DNA of 14,858 nt from contig DATBIK010000095.1 of assembly GCA_036556985.1 (NCBI GenBank), positions 1 through 14,858 on the forward strand, given 5' to 3'. Under the pieces are notes generated by a model, which worked only from the letters and a program-made list of their open reading frames with translations, ran no database searches and had not been told where the DNA came from. Position 1 is the first letter of the stretch, and every line of letters begins with the position of its first letter. Source of the DNA: JAPSGM01 sp036556985 (GTDB lineage Bacteria; Chloroflexota; Limnocylindria; QHBO01). The position numbers and the translations under genes are program-made. Positions 1 through 7,432 of this stretch are shown here, in pieces.

Positions 1-468
1 GCGGCGGCGGATGCCTTCGACGGCTTCGACACCAGTGTCGAGCAGGCGCGCACCTCGGCCGATGACGCCGCGGGACTGAGCCGCGAGACGGCAACCACGC
101 TCGACGCGCTGGCCACGGCGATGGGCATCGAGTTTCTCGGGGCGCAGCCGCTCCTGCCGCTGGCCGGGCAGTTCGAGCGCAGCGCCGACCAGATGCGGGA
201 GCTCGGCGACAACCTGGAGGGCATCGGTGCCGCCCTTTCGGCGAACCGGACGGACATCGCAACAGTCGGCGTCGAGATGCGGGTCCTCGCCGACGAGATG
301 GAGGCATTCGAGGGTCGCGTGGCCGCCGAGCGCGTGGCGGGCGGCCTGCCGCTCAGCTGGCTGTACTACGGCTTCCTGCTGTGGCAGCTGCTGCCGATCG
401 CGGCCGCGGGGGTGGCATCGGCGTGGATCTTCCGCCACACGCGGGTCGTGGTGGTACCGGAGGCCTAG
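1..468 (+). CDS. C-terminal part of an unrecognised membrane-anchored helical protein (5' truncated)
   Basis: The frame is open from the first base of the window to TAG at 466-468, giving 155 codons. The first in-frame ATG is at 121, but the sequence before it (about 40 residues) has the same Ala/Asp/Glu/Thr-rich helical character, so the gene most likely begins left of the window. The visible part is mostly polar and helix-forming, with heptad-like spacing of hydrophobic residues (a likely coiled coil or helical bundle). It is followed near the end by one long hydrophobic stretch (LSWLYYGFLLWQLLPIAAAG and onward) and a short basic then hydrophobic tail. This suggests a soluble helical domain tethered by a C-terminal membrane segment. 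I do not recognise the family. It is the only plus-strand gene and converges tail-to-tail on the ABC permease gene, sharing a CTAG. Confidence is good that it codes and low for any function. Confidence 0.7.
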   Translation, partial: AAADAFDGFDTSVEQARTSADDAAGLSRETATTLDALATAMGIEFLGAQPLLPLAGQFERSADQMRELGDNLEGIGAALSANRTDIATVGVEMRVLADEMEAFEGRVAAERVAGGLPLSWLYYGFLLWQLLPIAAAGVASAWIFRHTRVVVVPEA

Positions 469-1664
469 CTCGCGGAGCGCAGGATCCGGCGCAGCCGGAC
501 GAGCGACAGCAGGTACAGCGCGACGCCGATGGCGGCCAGCGCCCCGATCATCCACAGGCTGCGGACCTCCCCGCGCAGCATCGCCTCCTGGAGGGTGGCG
601 ATGCCGTGCGTGACCGGCAATGCGTAGGCGACATACTGCACGGCACCGATGAAGTCCTGCACCGGCAGCACGAAGCCGCTGAAGAAGACCGATGCCAGGA
701 GGACGAGCATGGACAGCTGCACCGCCTGGCGCTCCGAATCGGCCACCAGCGAGATGAGCAGGCCCACGCCCAGCGATGCGAAGGCGAGGAGCAGGACGAT
801 GCCGATGGCGATGACGTAGCCGCTGAAGATCGGCACGTTGAGCACGAAGACCATGAGCGCGCCGACGATGCCGCCCACGAGCAGGGTGAGAAGGCCGTAG
901 GCGACGTACTTGCCGACGAGCACTTCCATGGAGTTCACCGGAGCCACGCGGAAGAGGTCCATCTGGCCGCTCAGGCGCTCGCGGACCATGGAGAGGGCCG
1001 TCAGCGTCACCCCGAGGTGCTGGAGCACGAGCGCCAGGACCGCCGGCGCGAAGAAGTTCGTGACGGTCGGATCGCTGGGGGCGACGTTCTCGGTGACCGC
1101 CGTGGTCGGCTTGGCCACGACCTCCGGTGAGATGTCGGTGACCTGCGGGCCGAGCTCGCCCTCGGCCAGGGTGATGCCCTCGGCGGCCGCCTGGCGAATG
1201 ATCTCGGCGTTCAGCTCGGCCACCATGGTGGCCACCGCGAGGTGCGCGAGGCCGTCGTACACCGGGTCGACCTGGTTCCAGGCGACGAGGATCTCGGTCT
1301 GGTTGCCCTCCCGCAGCTGCGCGGCGGCGTTCTCCGGCGCGACGACCATGAGGTCGATCTGCTGCCCGCGCAGGCGGTTCTCGGTGGCGTCCTGGCTGTC
1401 GCTGATGCCGACGACCTCGATGCGGCCCGGGGCCAGGTCCTCGTAGAACTCCTGGTCGCGTGGGAGCTGCGAGCCCTGCGGCACGACGATCTCGGTGCGG
1501 AACGGCGAGCGGGCGCCGGTGTAGCCGATGCCGAACAGCAGCATGATGAAGAACGGCCCGAGCACCAAGCTGGCCAGCACGCCGGGCCGGCGGATGACCT
1601 CGCGCAGCTCCTTGCCGATGAACGAGGTGACGCGGACGAGGCTGTGCCATACCTCACGCAGCAT
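465..1664 (-). CDS. ABC-2 type transporter permease with large extracytoplasmic domain
   Basis: This 399-residue inner-membrane permease of the ABC-2 superfamily resembles the ABC2_membrane_3 (YhhJ/YhgE-like) group. A short cytoplasmic N-terminus (FIGKELREVIRRPGV) leads to TM1 at about residues 29-50. A roughly 150-residue extracytoplasmic domain follows (about 52-200). A C-terminal bundle of about five membrane segments covers roughly 203-228, 250-275, 282-308, 315-335 and 370-390, and contains the family-typical MVRERLSGQMDLFRVAP region (about 226-242). The ATG at 1664 has a strong GGAGG Shine-Dalgarno six bases upstream, inside the tail of the ATPase gene. The two genes overlap by 11 bp, so they are surely co-translated and form one exporter with two copies of each subunit. 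The substrate (drug, lipid, polysaccharide or peptide) cannot be read from sequence. The stop codon overlaps that of the convergent plus-strand gene. Confidence 0.93.
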   Translation of the reverse strand: MLREVWHSLVRVTSFIGKELREVIRRPGVLASLVLGPFFIMLLFGIGYTGARSPFRTEIVVPQGSQLPRDQEFYEDLAPGRIEVVGISDSQDATENRLRGQQIDLMVVAPENAAAQLREGNQTEILVAWNQVDPVYDGLAHLAVATMVAELNAEIIRQAAAEGITLAEGELGPQVTDISPEVVAKPTTAVTENVAPSDPTVTNFFAPAVLALVLQHLGVTLTALSMVRERLSGQMDLFRVAPVNSMEVLVGKYVAYGLLTLLVGGIVGALMVFVLNVPIFSGYVIAIGIVLLLAFASLGVGLLISLVADSERQAVQLSMLVLLASVFFSGFVLPVQDFIGAVQYVAYALPVTHGIATLQEAMLRGEVRSLWMIGALAAIGVALYLLSLVRLRRILRSAS

Positions 1665-2631
1665 CGTCGACCTCCCCCCGCTCGGCGCGCCGGCCCTTCA
1701 CGAGCTCGGCAAAGACCTCGTCGAAGCTGGGCTGGTACTCCTCGAGACTGATGACGCCGATCCCGGCGCCCGTGATCGTCTCCATCAGCCGTGGGGTGGC
1801 CGTGCCGGCGTCGTCCACCACGGCGATCAGCGTCCGCGGCGCGGTCTGGCGCACCGACTGCACCTCGGCCACGTTCGTGATCAGCTCGGGGGTGACCGTC
1901 GCATCGGTCTCGATCTCCAGCACCTCGCCACCGAACACCCGGTGCCGCATCGCCTCGGGCGTGTCGAGCGCCACGAGCTCGCCCTCGGCGAGGAGCGCGA
2001 CGGCATCGCAGTACTCGGCCTCGCCGACGTACTGGGTGGTGACCAGCAGGGTGCGCCCGTCGTCGCGCATGTGGCGCAGCTCGTCCCAGATGGCCTGCCG
2101 CAGCATCGGGTCGATGCCGGCCGTCGGCTCGTCGACGAACAGGATGTCCGGCTCGTGGACGATGGCGCAGGCCAGGTCGAGGCGGCGTTGCATGCCGCCC
2201 GACAGGTCCCCCGCCCGCCGGTTCCGCGCTTCCCACAGGTCCACCATCTCGAGCGCGCGGCGGATCTTCGCGCCGCGGCCGAACCAGCTGATGCCGTACA
2301 GCGCGGCGACGAAGCCGACGTTCTCGGCGGCGGTCAGGTCGGTGTAGAGCGAAAAGAGCTGGGGCATGTACGCGATCCTCTCGCGCATGCCGCGGGTGAA
2401 GTGGCGCGGGTCCTGCCCGCCGACGCGGATATCACCCTCGGTTGGCTCCAGGGTGCCGGTGAGCATGCGGATGGTCGTGGTCTTGCCCGAGCCACTGGGG
2501 CCGATGAGCCCGAGGATCGTCCCCGGCTGAACCTGGAGCGACAGGTCGCTCACGGCCGTGATGCCGTTGAAGCGGCGCGTGACGCCGGACATGCTGATGA
2601 CCGGGTCCGGTCCGGTCGGGGATGTGGTCAC
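1654..2631 (-). CDS. ABC transporter ATP-binding protein (DrrA/CcmA-like)
   Basis: This is the nucleotide-binding subunit partnering the ABC-2 permease just downstream. Numbered from the GTG at 2631 (325 aa): Walker A GPSGSGKT at 44-51, Q-loop Gln at 91 (YMPQ), ABC signature LSGGM at 143-147 and Walker B ILFVDEP at 163-169. After the NBD comes an approximately 110-residue accessory C-terminal region, as in DrrA-type ATPases. The H-loop position reads TTQYVGEAEYCD, so Gln200 replaces the usual switch histidine. Start choice is uncertain. TTG at 2649 is possible, but its ribosome-binding region would lie in a stable hairpin (2657-2677). ATG at 2592 would begin inside the first beta strand. GTG at 2631 gives a typical N-terminus ahead of PVISMSGVTRRF, but none of the three has a clear Shine-Dalgarno. 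The gene overlaps the permease by 11 bp and follows the ExoX-C-like gene after a short gap. Confidence 0.93.
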   Translation of the reverse strand: MTTSPTGPDPVISMSGVTRRFNGITAVSDLSLQVQPGTILGLIGPSGSGKTTTIRMLTGTLEPTEGDIRVGGQDPRHFTRGMRERIAYMPQLFSLYTDLTAAENVGFVAALYGISWFGRGAKIRRALEMVDLWEARNRRAGDLSGGMQRRLDLACAIVHEPDILFVDEPTAGIDPMLRQAIWDELRHMRDDGRTLLVTTQYVGEAEYCDAVALLAEGELVALDTPEAMRHRVFGGEVLEIETDATVTPELITNVAEVQSVRQTAPRTLIAVVDDAGTATPRLMETITGAGIGVISLEEYQPSFDEVFAELVKGRRAERGEVDDAA

Positions 2632-2656
2632 GCCCGGGCCGGTAAGCAAGCCGCGT

Positions 2657-2677
2657 GCCCGACCTTGCCGGCCGGGC
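2657..2677 (-). other. Stable GC hairpin between the ExoX-C-like gene and the ABC ATPase
   Basis: Read on the minus strand, GCCCGGCC and GGTCGGGC form an 8-bp stem with a single G-U pair and a five-base GGCAA loop. It lies about 20 bases after the stop of the small ExoX-C-like gene and just before the possible TTG start of the ATPase. There is no T-run after it, so a classical intrinsic terminator is not supported. It could attenuate or set the ratio of the two transcripts, or simply be incidental in GC-rich DNA. Confidence 0.35.
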
Positions 2678-2696
2678 GGGCGGGGGCTCGCTCAGG

Positions 2697-2957
2697 TCAG
2701 CCGTGCCACTCCAGCGAATGGCGTACGACGCCGAGGACGCGCTGGATCTCGCCGCGGTACCGGACCCCCGAGGGGTGGCGCTCCAGCCAGTGGAGGTAGT
2801 CGGGGTCCTCGTGGGCGAGCTCCTCGATCGTCTTCCCGGCGTAATGCCCGAAGTCCAGGCGCGTGGGGTCGAAGCTGCTCGCCGCGCCGGGACCCACCGG
2901 CACCTTCGGATCATCCCCCACCTCGAACGCCTGGCGCTCGTTCGGCTCCTCGGCCAT
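2697..2957 (-). CDS. Small protein with ExoX-C-like domain (stand-alone)
   Basis: This 86-residue acidic protein has a polar, disordered-looking first 30 residues. Residues about 33-75 carry a recognisable pattern: LDFGHYAGKTIEEL (34-47), DPDYLHWL (51-58) and a helix around YRGEIQRVL. This matches the small domain found at the C-terminus of exodeoxyribonuclease X-like proteins and of some DnaJ-domain proteins (FGxYxGkxlxei...DPdYLxWL). Here no nuclease or J domain is attached, so no catalytic activity is expected; an adaptor or nucleic-acid-associated role is only a guess. The ATG at 2957 is supported by GGAGG at 2963-2967 with five-base spacing. It is the first gene of the block that continues into the ABC exporter, with a gap of about 50-65 bp. 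The function of the stand-alone form is unknown to me. Confidence 0.82.
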   Translation of the reverse strand: MAEEPNERQAFEVGDDPKVPVGPGAASSFDPTRLDFGHYAGKTIEELAHEDPDYLHWLERHPSGVRYRGEIQRVLGVVRHSLEWHG

Positions 2958-2998
2958 GGCCGCCTCCGCGGGATGTCAGGACTGCTCGCTGGGCCGGG

Positions 2999-3028
2999 AT
3001 GCTACGCCCTCCAGGTGCGTGCGCGCAA
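2999..3028 (-). promoter_or_regulatory. Possible promoter of the ExoX-C-like / ABC exporter block
   Basis: On the minus strand, TTGCGC (3028-3023) and TAGCAT (3004-2999) are separated by 18 bases. The -10 matches the sigma70 consensus at four of six positions and the -35 at three of six. Start of transcription would fall near 2992, leaving a leader of about 35 bases with a strong Shine-Dalgarno. It lies in the only gap upstream of this block. The match is modest and could arise by chance. Confidence 0.3.
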
Positions 3029-3029
3029 C

Positions 3030-3050
3030 GGCCTGGCGTCGATTCAGGCC
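3030..3050 (-). terminator. Weak candidate terminator hairpin at the end of the amidohydrolase gene
   Basis: A perfect 6-bp inverted repeat, GGCCTG and CAGGCC with a nine-base loop, spans the stop codon of the amidohydrolase gene on the minus strand. No T-tract follows, so it is at best a weak or Rho-assisted stop. Its position at the end of the six-gene block is what makes it worth noting. Confidence 0.2.
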
Positions 3051-4675
3051 CGATGCACCTCGATCCCGCCGACGAGCGTCAGCACCGACTTGGCCGCGCC
3101 GAGACGCTCGTCCGCCGCCTGGAGCGCCTCGAGGTCGACGTTCAGGACGGCGAGGTCGGCCACCGCACCGGGGTGCAGGTGCCCCTCGTCGCGGTGGGCT
3201 CCGGCGGCGGCCGGCCCACTGGTGTACCCGGCGAGCGCGGCAGCCGGGGACAGCGCCTCTCCGGGCCGCCAGTCCCGCGTGTGGTCGCCGGGCAGCCGTC
3301 GGTGCACGGCGGCGAACATGCCGTGCCACGGGTTCGCCGTCTCGATCGGAGCGTCCGAGCCGAAGGCGAGGCGCACCCCCGCATCGGCGAGCGAGCGCCA
3401 CGGGTAGGCGAGCGCGGCTCGATCGCGCCAGCAGCGGTCAACGTGCGGGCGGTCAGCGGCGCAGTGCACGGGCTGGATGCTGGCGGTGACGTCGAGCCGA
3501 GCGAGGCGCGGCCGGTCCTCGGCACGCAGGAGCTGGAGGTGCTCGATGCGGTGGGGCGGCAGCCCGTGCCCGGCCGGACTGGCTCGATCGATGGCGTCCA
3601 GCACGGCGGCCGCCGCCCGGTCGCCGATGGCGTGGACGGCCAGGCCGATGCCCGAGCGCCGCCCGCGGGCGAGGAGGTCGTCGAGCGCCTCGGGCTCGAG
3701 CCGGAGGATGCCGGTGTCGTGCGGCGGGCAGGTGTACGGCTCGAACAGTGCGGCGGTCCGCGAGCCGAGGGCGCCGTCGGCGTAGGCCTTGGCCCATCCC
3801 GCACGCACGGTCGACGCCTCCCCGATCGGAGCGCCGGTCGCGAGCCCGAGCTCGGCGGCCGCTTCGATGGCCTCGGCCGGGACGCCGACGGCGAGCCGGA
3901 TCCTGCCGTCGACGGTGGGCGCGGCGGCGAGAAGGCGCGAGGCGCGGTCGCCGAGCGCCGCCCAGCGGCCGCTGCCGTTCTCCGCGGTCGTGTCTCCGGC
4001 ATCGGTGGCGGCGGTGATGCCCCACGCGGCCAGCTCGGCAAGCGTCTCATCGAGCGCGGGTCCGAGCGCCGTCCCGCCAAGGCGGCCGGCGACGGCCTCC
4101 ACGAGGTCGGTCGCCGTCTCGCGCAGGACGCCGGTCAGGCGACCCGACCTGTCGCGCTCGATGCGCCCGCCCGGAGGGTCCGCGTCCGCGGTCGTGATCC
4201 GGGCAGCGGCGAGCGCTGGCGGCGATGCCCACGCCGAATGGCTGTCGTGGCTGTAGACGAGGGCCGGTCGGTCGGCGAGCAGCACGGCGAGGCGGCCGAG
4301 CACGTCGCCGGCGATCGCCTCCTCGGTCCAGCCCCGGCCGCGGAGCCACTCCCCGGCGGGCAGCGCCGCGGCGGCGTCGTGCACCGCTCCCAGCAGGGCG
4401 TCGCCGGCCAGCCCGTCGAGGCGGGCCTCGCGCCGCGCCCGTGCCATACCGACGAGATGGAGATGGAAGTCGTGCAGCCCCGGGACGATGGCCGCTCCCG
4501 GAAAGCGCTCCACGCGCGCGCCCGGCCCGGCAGCCCGCAGGACGTCGGACGCCGCTCCACTCGCCACCACCCGCCCGCCGGCGATCCCGATCGCCTCCGC
4601 GGTCTCGAGGCCGGCCGGCGTGGCGGCCAGGACGACCTCGCCGAGCACGACGAGCTCGATGCGCGGCGCGTTCAT
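3044..4675 (-). CDS. YtcJ-like metal-dependent amidohydrolase (Amidohydro_3)
   Basis: This 543-residue cytoplasmic hydrolase of the amidohydrolase superfamily has the length usual for YtcJ/Amidohydro_3 members. Metal-site landmarks in order are HLH in GLHDFHLHL (His71, His73), the candidate carboxylated lysine in WAKAYADGALGSRTA (Lys296), His348 in AVHAIGD, His379 in RIEHLQ and Asp441 in GSDAPIE. The protein ends with the typical C-terminal beta-sandwich strands (GAVADLAVLNVD). Relatives hydrolyse amides, N-formyl or N-acyl groups and related C-N bonds, but the substrate is not predictable. The reading frame stays open far upstream, to 5323, yet the real start is the ATG at 4675: homology begins there, and it overlaps the glycosyltransferase stop as ATGA (4672-4675). 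It is the last gene of the six-gene block, translationally coupled to the glycosyltransferase. Confidence 0.94.
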   Translation of the reverse strand: MNAPRIELVVLGEVVLAATPAGLETAEAIGIAGGRVVASGAASDVLRAAGPGARVERFPGAAIVPGLHDFHLHLVGMARARREARLDGLAGDALLGAVHDAAAALPAGEWLRGRGWTEEAIAGDVLGRLAVLLADRPALVYSHDSHSAWASPPALAAARITTADADPPGGRIERDRSGRLTGVLRETATDLVEAVAGRLGGTALGPALDETLAELAAWGITAATDAGDTTAENGSGRWAALGDRASRLLAAAPTVDGRIRLAVGVPAEAIEAAAELGLATGAPIGEASTVRAGWAKAYADGALGSRTAALFEPYTCPPHDTGILRLEPEALDDLLARGRRSGIGLAVHAIGDRAAAAVLDAIDRASPAGHGLPPHRIEHLQLLRAEDRPRLARLDVTASIQPVHCAADRPHVDRCWRDRAALAYPWRSLADAGVRLAFGSDAPIETANPWHGMFAAVHRRLPGDHTRDWRPGEALSPAAALAGYTSGPAAAGAHRDEGHLHPGAVADLAVLNVDLEALQAADERLGAAKSVLTLVGGIEVHRA

Positions 4676-5988
4676 CGGTCCCGGCGGGCCTGGCGCGGCG
4701 TCACCGCGAACTCGCGGCTGGGCTGGCCGAAGGCGATCTTCACGAGCGCGATCGGCACGACGACGAGCCAGTGCGACAGGAAGAGGGAGCCGCGAACGGC
4801 GCGTCCCACCATCCGCCAGCCGCGGGTCCCGGTCGCCGCCAGGCCGGCCATCGCCAGGAGGAACGTCCCGGCACCGTAGCCGATGAACAGCGTCACCGGC
4901 ACCGTCCAGTCGGCCGGCGCGGGCAGGAGCACCGTCACGAGGCTGGCGGTGATGCTCCACACGAAGAGCGGCGGCACGAGGAACTCGGTCGTGAACAGGA
5001 GGAAGTCGAGGCGCCGGCCGAGGGGCAGATTCGGGTCGCCGAGCAGTCGCGGGCCGTGGTCGTTCAGGCGGCGGATGCTGCCCTCGGCCCAGCGCATGCG
5101 CTGGCGCCACAGGGCGCCCCACGTCTCCACCGCCTCCTCGCGCACGACCGCCTCCGGTGCCAGGGTGACTCGCTCCCCTGCTGCCGCCAGCCGGGTGGAG
5201 AGCTCGAGATCCTCGGTCACGCTGTCCGGGGCCCAGCCTCCCACCGCCTCGAGCGTCGAGCGGCGCAGGAACATGCCGGTGCCCCGGACCTCGGCGGTGC
5301 CATCGGTCACCCAGCGGCCGCACTGGCTGGCGAGGTCCATGAGCTGCTCATCGTCCTGGGCGCCGGGCATCCAGCCGCGTGCCGCGTTCAGCTCGGCGCG
5401 ACGCGTCTGGAGCGCCGCCGCCTCCGGATCACGGCGCCAGGCACCCACGGCCAGCGCCAGGTAGTCGGGGCCGAGCATCGAGTCGGCGTCCAGGACTGCG
5501 ACGATCTCGCCGCGGACCGCTCCGTGCGCGTGGGACAGCGCCGCGCCCTTCGTGCGCGGCCCGTCTGCCGGCTCGCGACGGACCAGGCGGAAGCGGCTGC
5601 CGAGCCCCGCGCGGTCCGCTGCGGCGCTCACGACAGGCCCGGTATCGTCGGTGGATCCGTCGTCGATGACAAGGATGTCGAAGCGCGGACCGCGCTCGTC
5701 GGCGTACGCCTGGGCAGCCAGGTCGGCCACGATGTCCGCGATCACCGGGGCCTCGTTGCGGGCCGGCACGACGACCGTCACCCACGGCAGTGGCGGGTGC
5801 GCGGCGGCCGCCTGCTGCCGGGCGTCGCAGATGACGCGGTATCCGCGCCAGCCGAGATAGGCGACGTAGGCGATCGAAACGGCGATGAGCGCCTGCAGCC
5901 CGCGTGCGGCCGCCACGGCGACGACCGCGAGCCAGGCAAGCGCTCCGGAGAGGAGCAGCCCGACGACGGCGAGGAGCCTAGTCCGCAT
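4672..5988 (-). CDS. Membrane-bound family 2 glycosyltransferase (BcsA/IcaA-like processive type)
   Basis: This 438-residue inner-membrane glycosyltransferase has two N-terminal membrane segments (about 5-28 and 31-48). A cytoplasmic GT-A domain follows, beginning at PWVTVVVPARNEA (about 68-80). Catalytic landmarks are DDGS (109-112) for nucleotide binding, DADS (167-170) for metal and UDP binding, TED (258-260) as catalytic base region, and QRMRW (296-300), the QxxRW motif of processive enzymes. Three C-terminal membrane segments follow (about 330-355, 363-385, 403-422). This is the architecture of hyaluronan/poly-N-acetylglucosamine/cellulose synthase relatives, so it probably transfers sugar from a nucleotide sugar to a polymer or lipid at the membrane; the sugar is unknown. 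The ATG at 5988 lies inside the end of the MFS gene (11-bp overlap), and its stop overlaps the amidohydrolase start. No accessory polysaccharide export gene is nearby. Confidence 0.94.
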   Translation of the reverse strand: MRTRLLAVVGLLLSGALAWLAVVAVAAARGLQALIAVSIAYVAYLGWRGYRVICDARQQAAAAHPPLPWVTVVVPARNEAPVIADIVADLAAQAYADERGPRFDILVIDDGSTDDTGPVVSAAADRAGLGSRFRLVRREPADGPRTKGAALSHAHGAVRGEIVAVLDADSMLGPDYLALAVGAWRRDPEAAALQTRRAELNAARGWMPGAQDDEQLMDLASQCGRWVTDGTAEVRGTGMFLRRSTLEAVGGWAPDSVTEDLELSTRLAAAGERVTLAPEAVVREEAVETWGALWRQRMRWAEGSIRRLNDHGPRLLGDPNLPLGRRLDFLLFTTEFLVPPLFVWSITASLVTVLLPAPADWTVPVTLFIGYGAGTFLLAMAGLAATGTRGWRMVGRAVRGSLFLSHWLVVVPIALVKIAFGQPSREFAVTPRQARRDR

Positions 5989-7432
5989 CGGCGCCGGGAT
6001 CCGGCGTCATCGGTTCGTCGGGCGCGGATGGCTCGGGCGCATGGACGACCTCGGCTGGTGCGGTCCGCGCGTGCAGCCCGGCCTTCGCGTTGTGCCGCCA
6101 GGACGCGACGCCGGCCCACAGGGTGCCGATGCCCAGCGCGGCCATGACCACCGGGATGCCGGCTCCCGGGAAGATGATGTTCAGCAGGTCGGCGATCGCG
6201 GGAGCGGCGATGACCGGCAGGAAGGAGGCGACGCTGAGCAGGGTGTTCAGGATTCCGAAGATCCGCCCGCGCACGCCGACCGGCAGCTCCTCCTGGAGGG
6301 CGGTCTGCGAGGGGATGGCGACGAACGCGTACTCGACGCCGGCGGTGACGGCGATGACGACGACGACCGCGATGAGCGAGATGATCGGCGACAGCAGCTG
6401 CGGCAGGTTCTCCTCGATGGGCTGCACCGCGGGCGAAAGGATGCCGACGATCGGCTTCACGACGGCCAGCGCGATGAGCGTGACGCCCATGGCCACCAGG
6501 CCGATGTCGATCGTCAGCCGCCGGGGGATTCCCTTGCCGTAGGCGTTCAGGAACAGGATGCCGAGCACGGCTCCCAGGCCGGCCGGCCCCATCACGAAGA
6601 AGAAGTCCTCCTCCGACAGGCGCAGGATGTCGGTGGCGAAGCCTGGGCCGATGGCGCCCATGACCCCGATCAGGCTGGCGGCGATGCCCAGGTAGGCCAG
6701 CGACCAGGCGATGCGCTTGTTGTTGCGGACGAAGACGATCCCCTCGCGGACCTGGTCGAAGACGGCGCGGAGCGCCTTGCCGGCCTCATCGGTCCCGAAG
6801 TCCTGGTGCGTGGAGGGCAGGACGGCGGGCAGCGGGATGATCGCGGCCGCGGCGAGGCCGAACATCACCGCCACCACGACGTAGACGGCGTTCGCCCCAG
6901 CGGTGACGAGGAGGAGCGGCCCCAGGAAGCCGAACCCGATCGCGAAGGTGGCGTTGATCGTGAGCACGAACACCGAGTTGGCGGCCATGAGGTGCCGACG
7001 CTCGACGATACGCGGGATCGCGGTCAGCTCGGCCGGGGCGAAGACGGCGGTCATGGTGGCCACGAACAGGTTGATGGCCAGGATGAGCGGGACGTTCGTC
7101 CCCACGAAGATGAAGCCGATGACGCCCACCGCCCGCAAGACGTTGGTGGCCAGCATGATGAGCCGCGCGTCGCTGCGCTCCACGAGGACGCCGGCCATGG
7201 CGCTGAACACCACCGCCGGCACGAGGAAGCTGAGGATGAGCACCGCGTTGGCCGTGTTCGACCCCGTCTCGCGGAAGACGACCGCCATGAGCGCGGCCAG
7301 GACCATGTTCGACGCGAGCTGGCTGAGCGCCTGCGCGCCCCACAGCAGGACGAAGCCGCGGTTGCGGAAGACGTTGCCCGCGCCGGAGAGACCCTCGCTG
7401 CCGAGGTCGGGCGGCAGCTCCCCGTGGGTCAC
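5978..7432 (-). CDS. MFS transporter (EntS/MFS_3-like exporter)
   Basis: This 484-residue polytopic protein has about 12 hydrophobic segments arranged as two halves. It begins RNRGFVLLWGAQALSQLASN (from about residue 23), typical of the MFS_3/EntS-type drug or siderophore exporters. The loop after TM2 carries VLVERSDARLIM, a degenerate form of the MFS motif A. A charged cytoplasmic loop near residues 208-240 separates the halves, and the C-terminus is a roughly 40-residue Pro/Ala/Asp-rich cytoplasmic tail. The start is GTG at 7432, which overlaps the DUF951 stop as GTGA. It has a strong GGAGG (7439-7443) at six-base spacing, so it should be well translated. Its position directly after tldD-tldE-DUF951 suggests export of a small molecule or peptide, but the substrate is not visible in the sequence. 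Confidence 0.94.
   Translation of the reverse strand: MTHGELPPDLGSEGLSGAGNVFRNRGFVLLWGAQALSQLASNMVLAALMAVVFRETGSNTANAVLILSFLVPAVVFSAMAGVLVERSDARLIMLATNVLRAVGVIGFIFVGTNVPLILAINLFVATMTAVFAPAELTAIPRIVERRHLMAANSVFVLTINATFAIGFGFLGPLLLVTAGANAVYVVVAVMFGLAAAAIIPLPAVLPSTHQDFGTDEAGKALRAVFDQVREGIVFVRNNKRIAWSLAYLGIAASLIGVMGAIGPGFATDILRLSEEDFFFVMGPAGLGAVLGILFLNAYGKGIPRRLTIDIGLVAMGVTLIALAVVKPIVGILSPAVQPIEENLPQLLSPIISLIAVVVVIAVTAGVEYAFVAIPSQTALQEELPVGVRGRIFGILNTLLSVASFLPVIAAPAIADLLNIIFPGAGIPVVMAALGIGTLWAGVASWRHNAKAGLHARTAPAEVVHAPEPSAPDEPMTPDPGADAD

Noticed and set aside
2558..4879. Long plus-strand open frame (773 codons) opposite the amidohydrolase and ABC ATPase
   Set aside because: The translation is Arg/Gly/Pro/Ala-rich with no family resemblance, and it lies antisense to two well-supported genes. 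Long antisense frames are expected at this GC content.
4676..5323. N-terminal extension of the amidohydrolase frame to 5323
   Set aside because: The extension is low-complexity and overlaps glycosyltransferase coding. Family similarity begins at the ATG at 4675, which overlaps the upstream stop as ATGA.
4225..6147. Plus-strand open frame (640 codons) opposite the glycosyltransferase
   Set aside because: It has Arg/Ala/Gly-rich composition and no motif. The minus strand carries a complete GT2 enzyme with all catalytic motifs.
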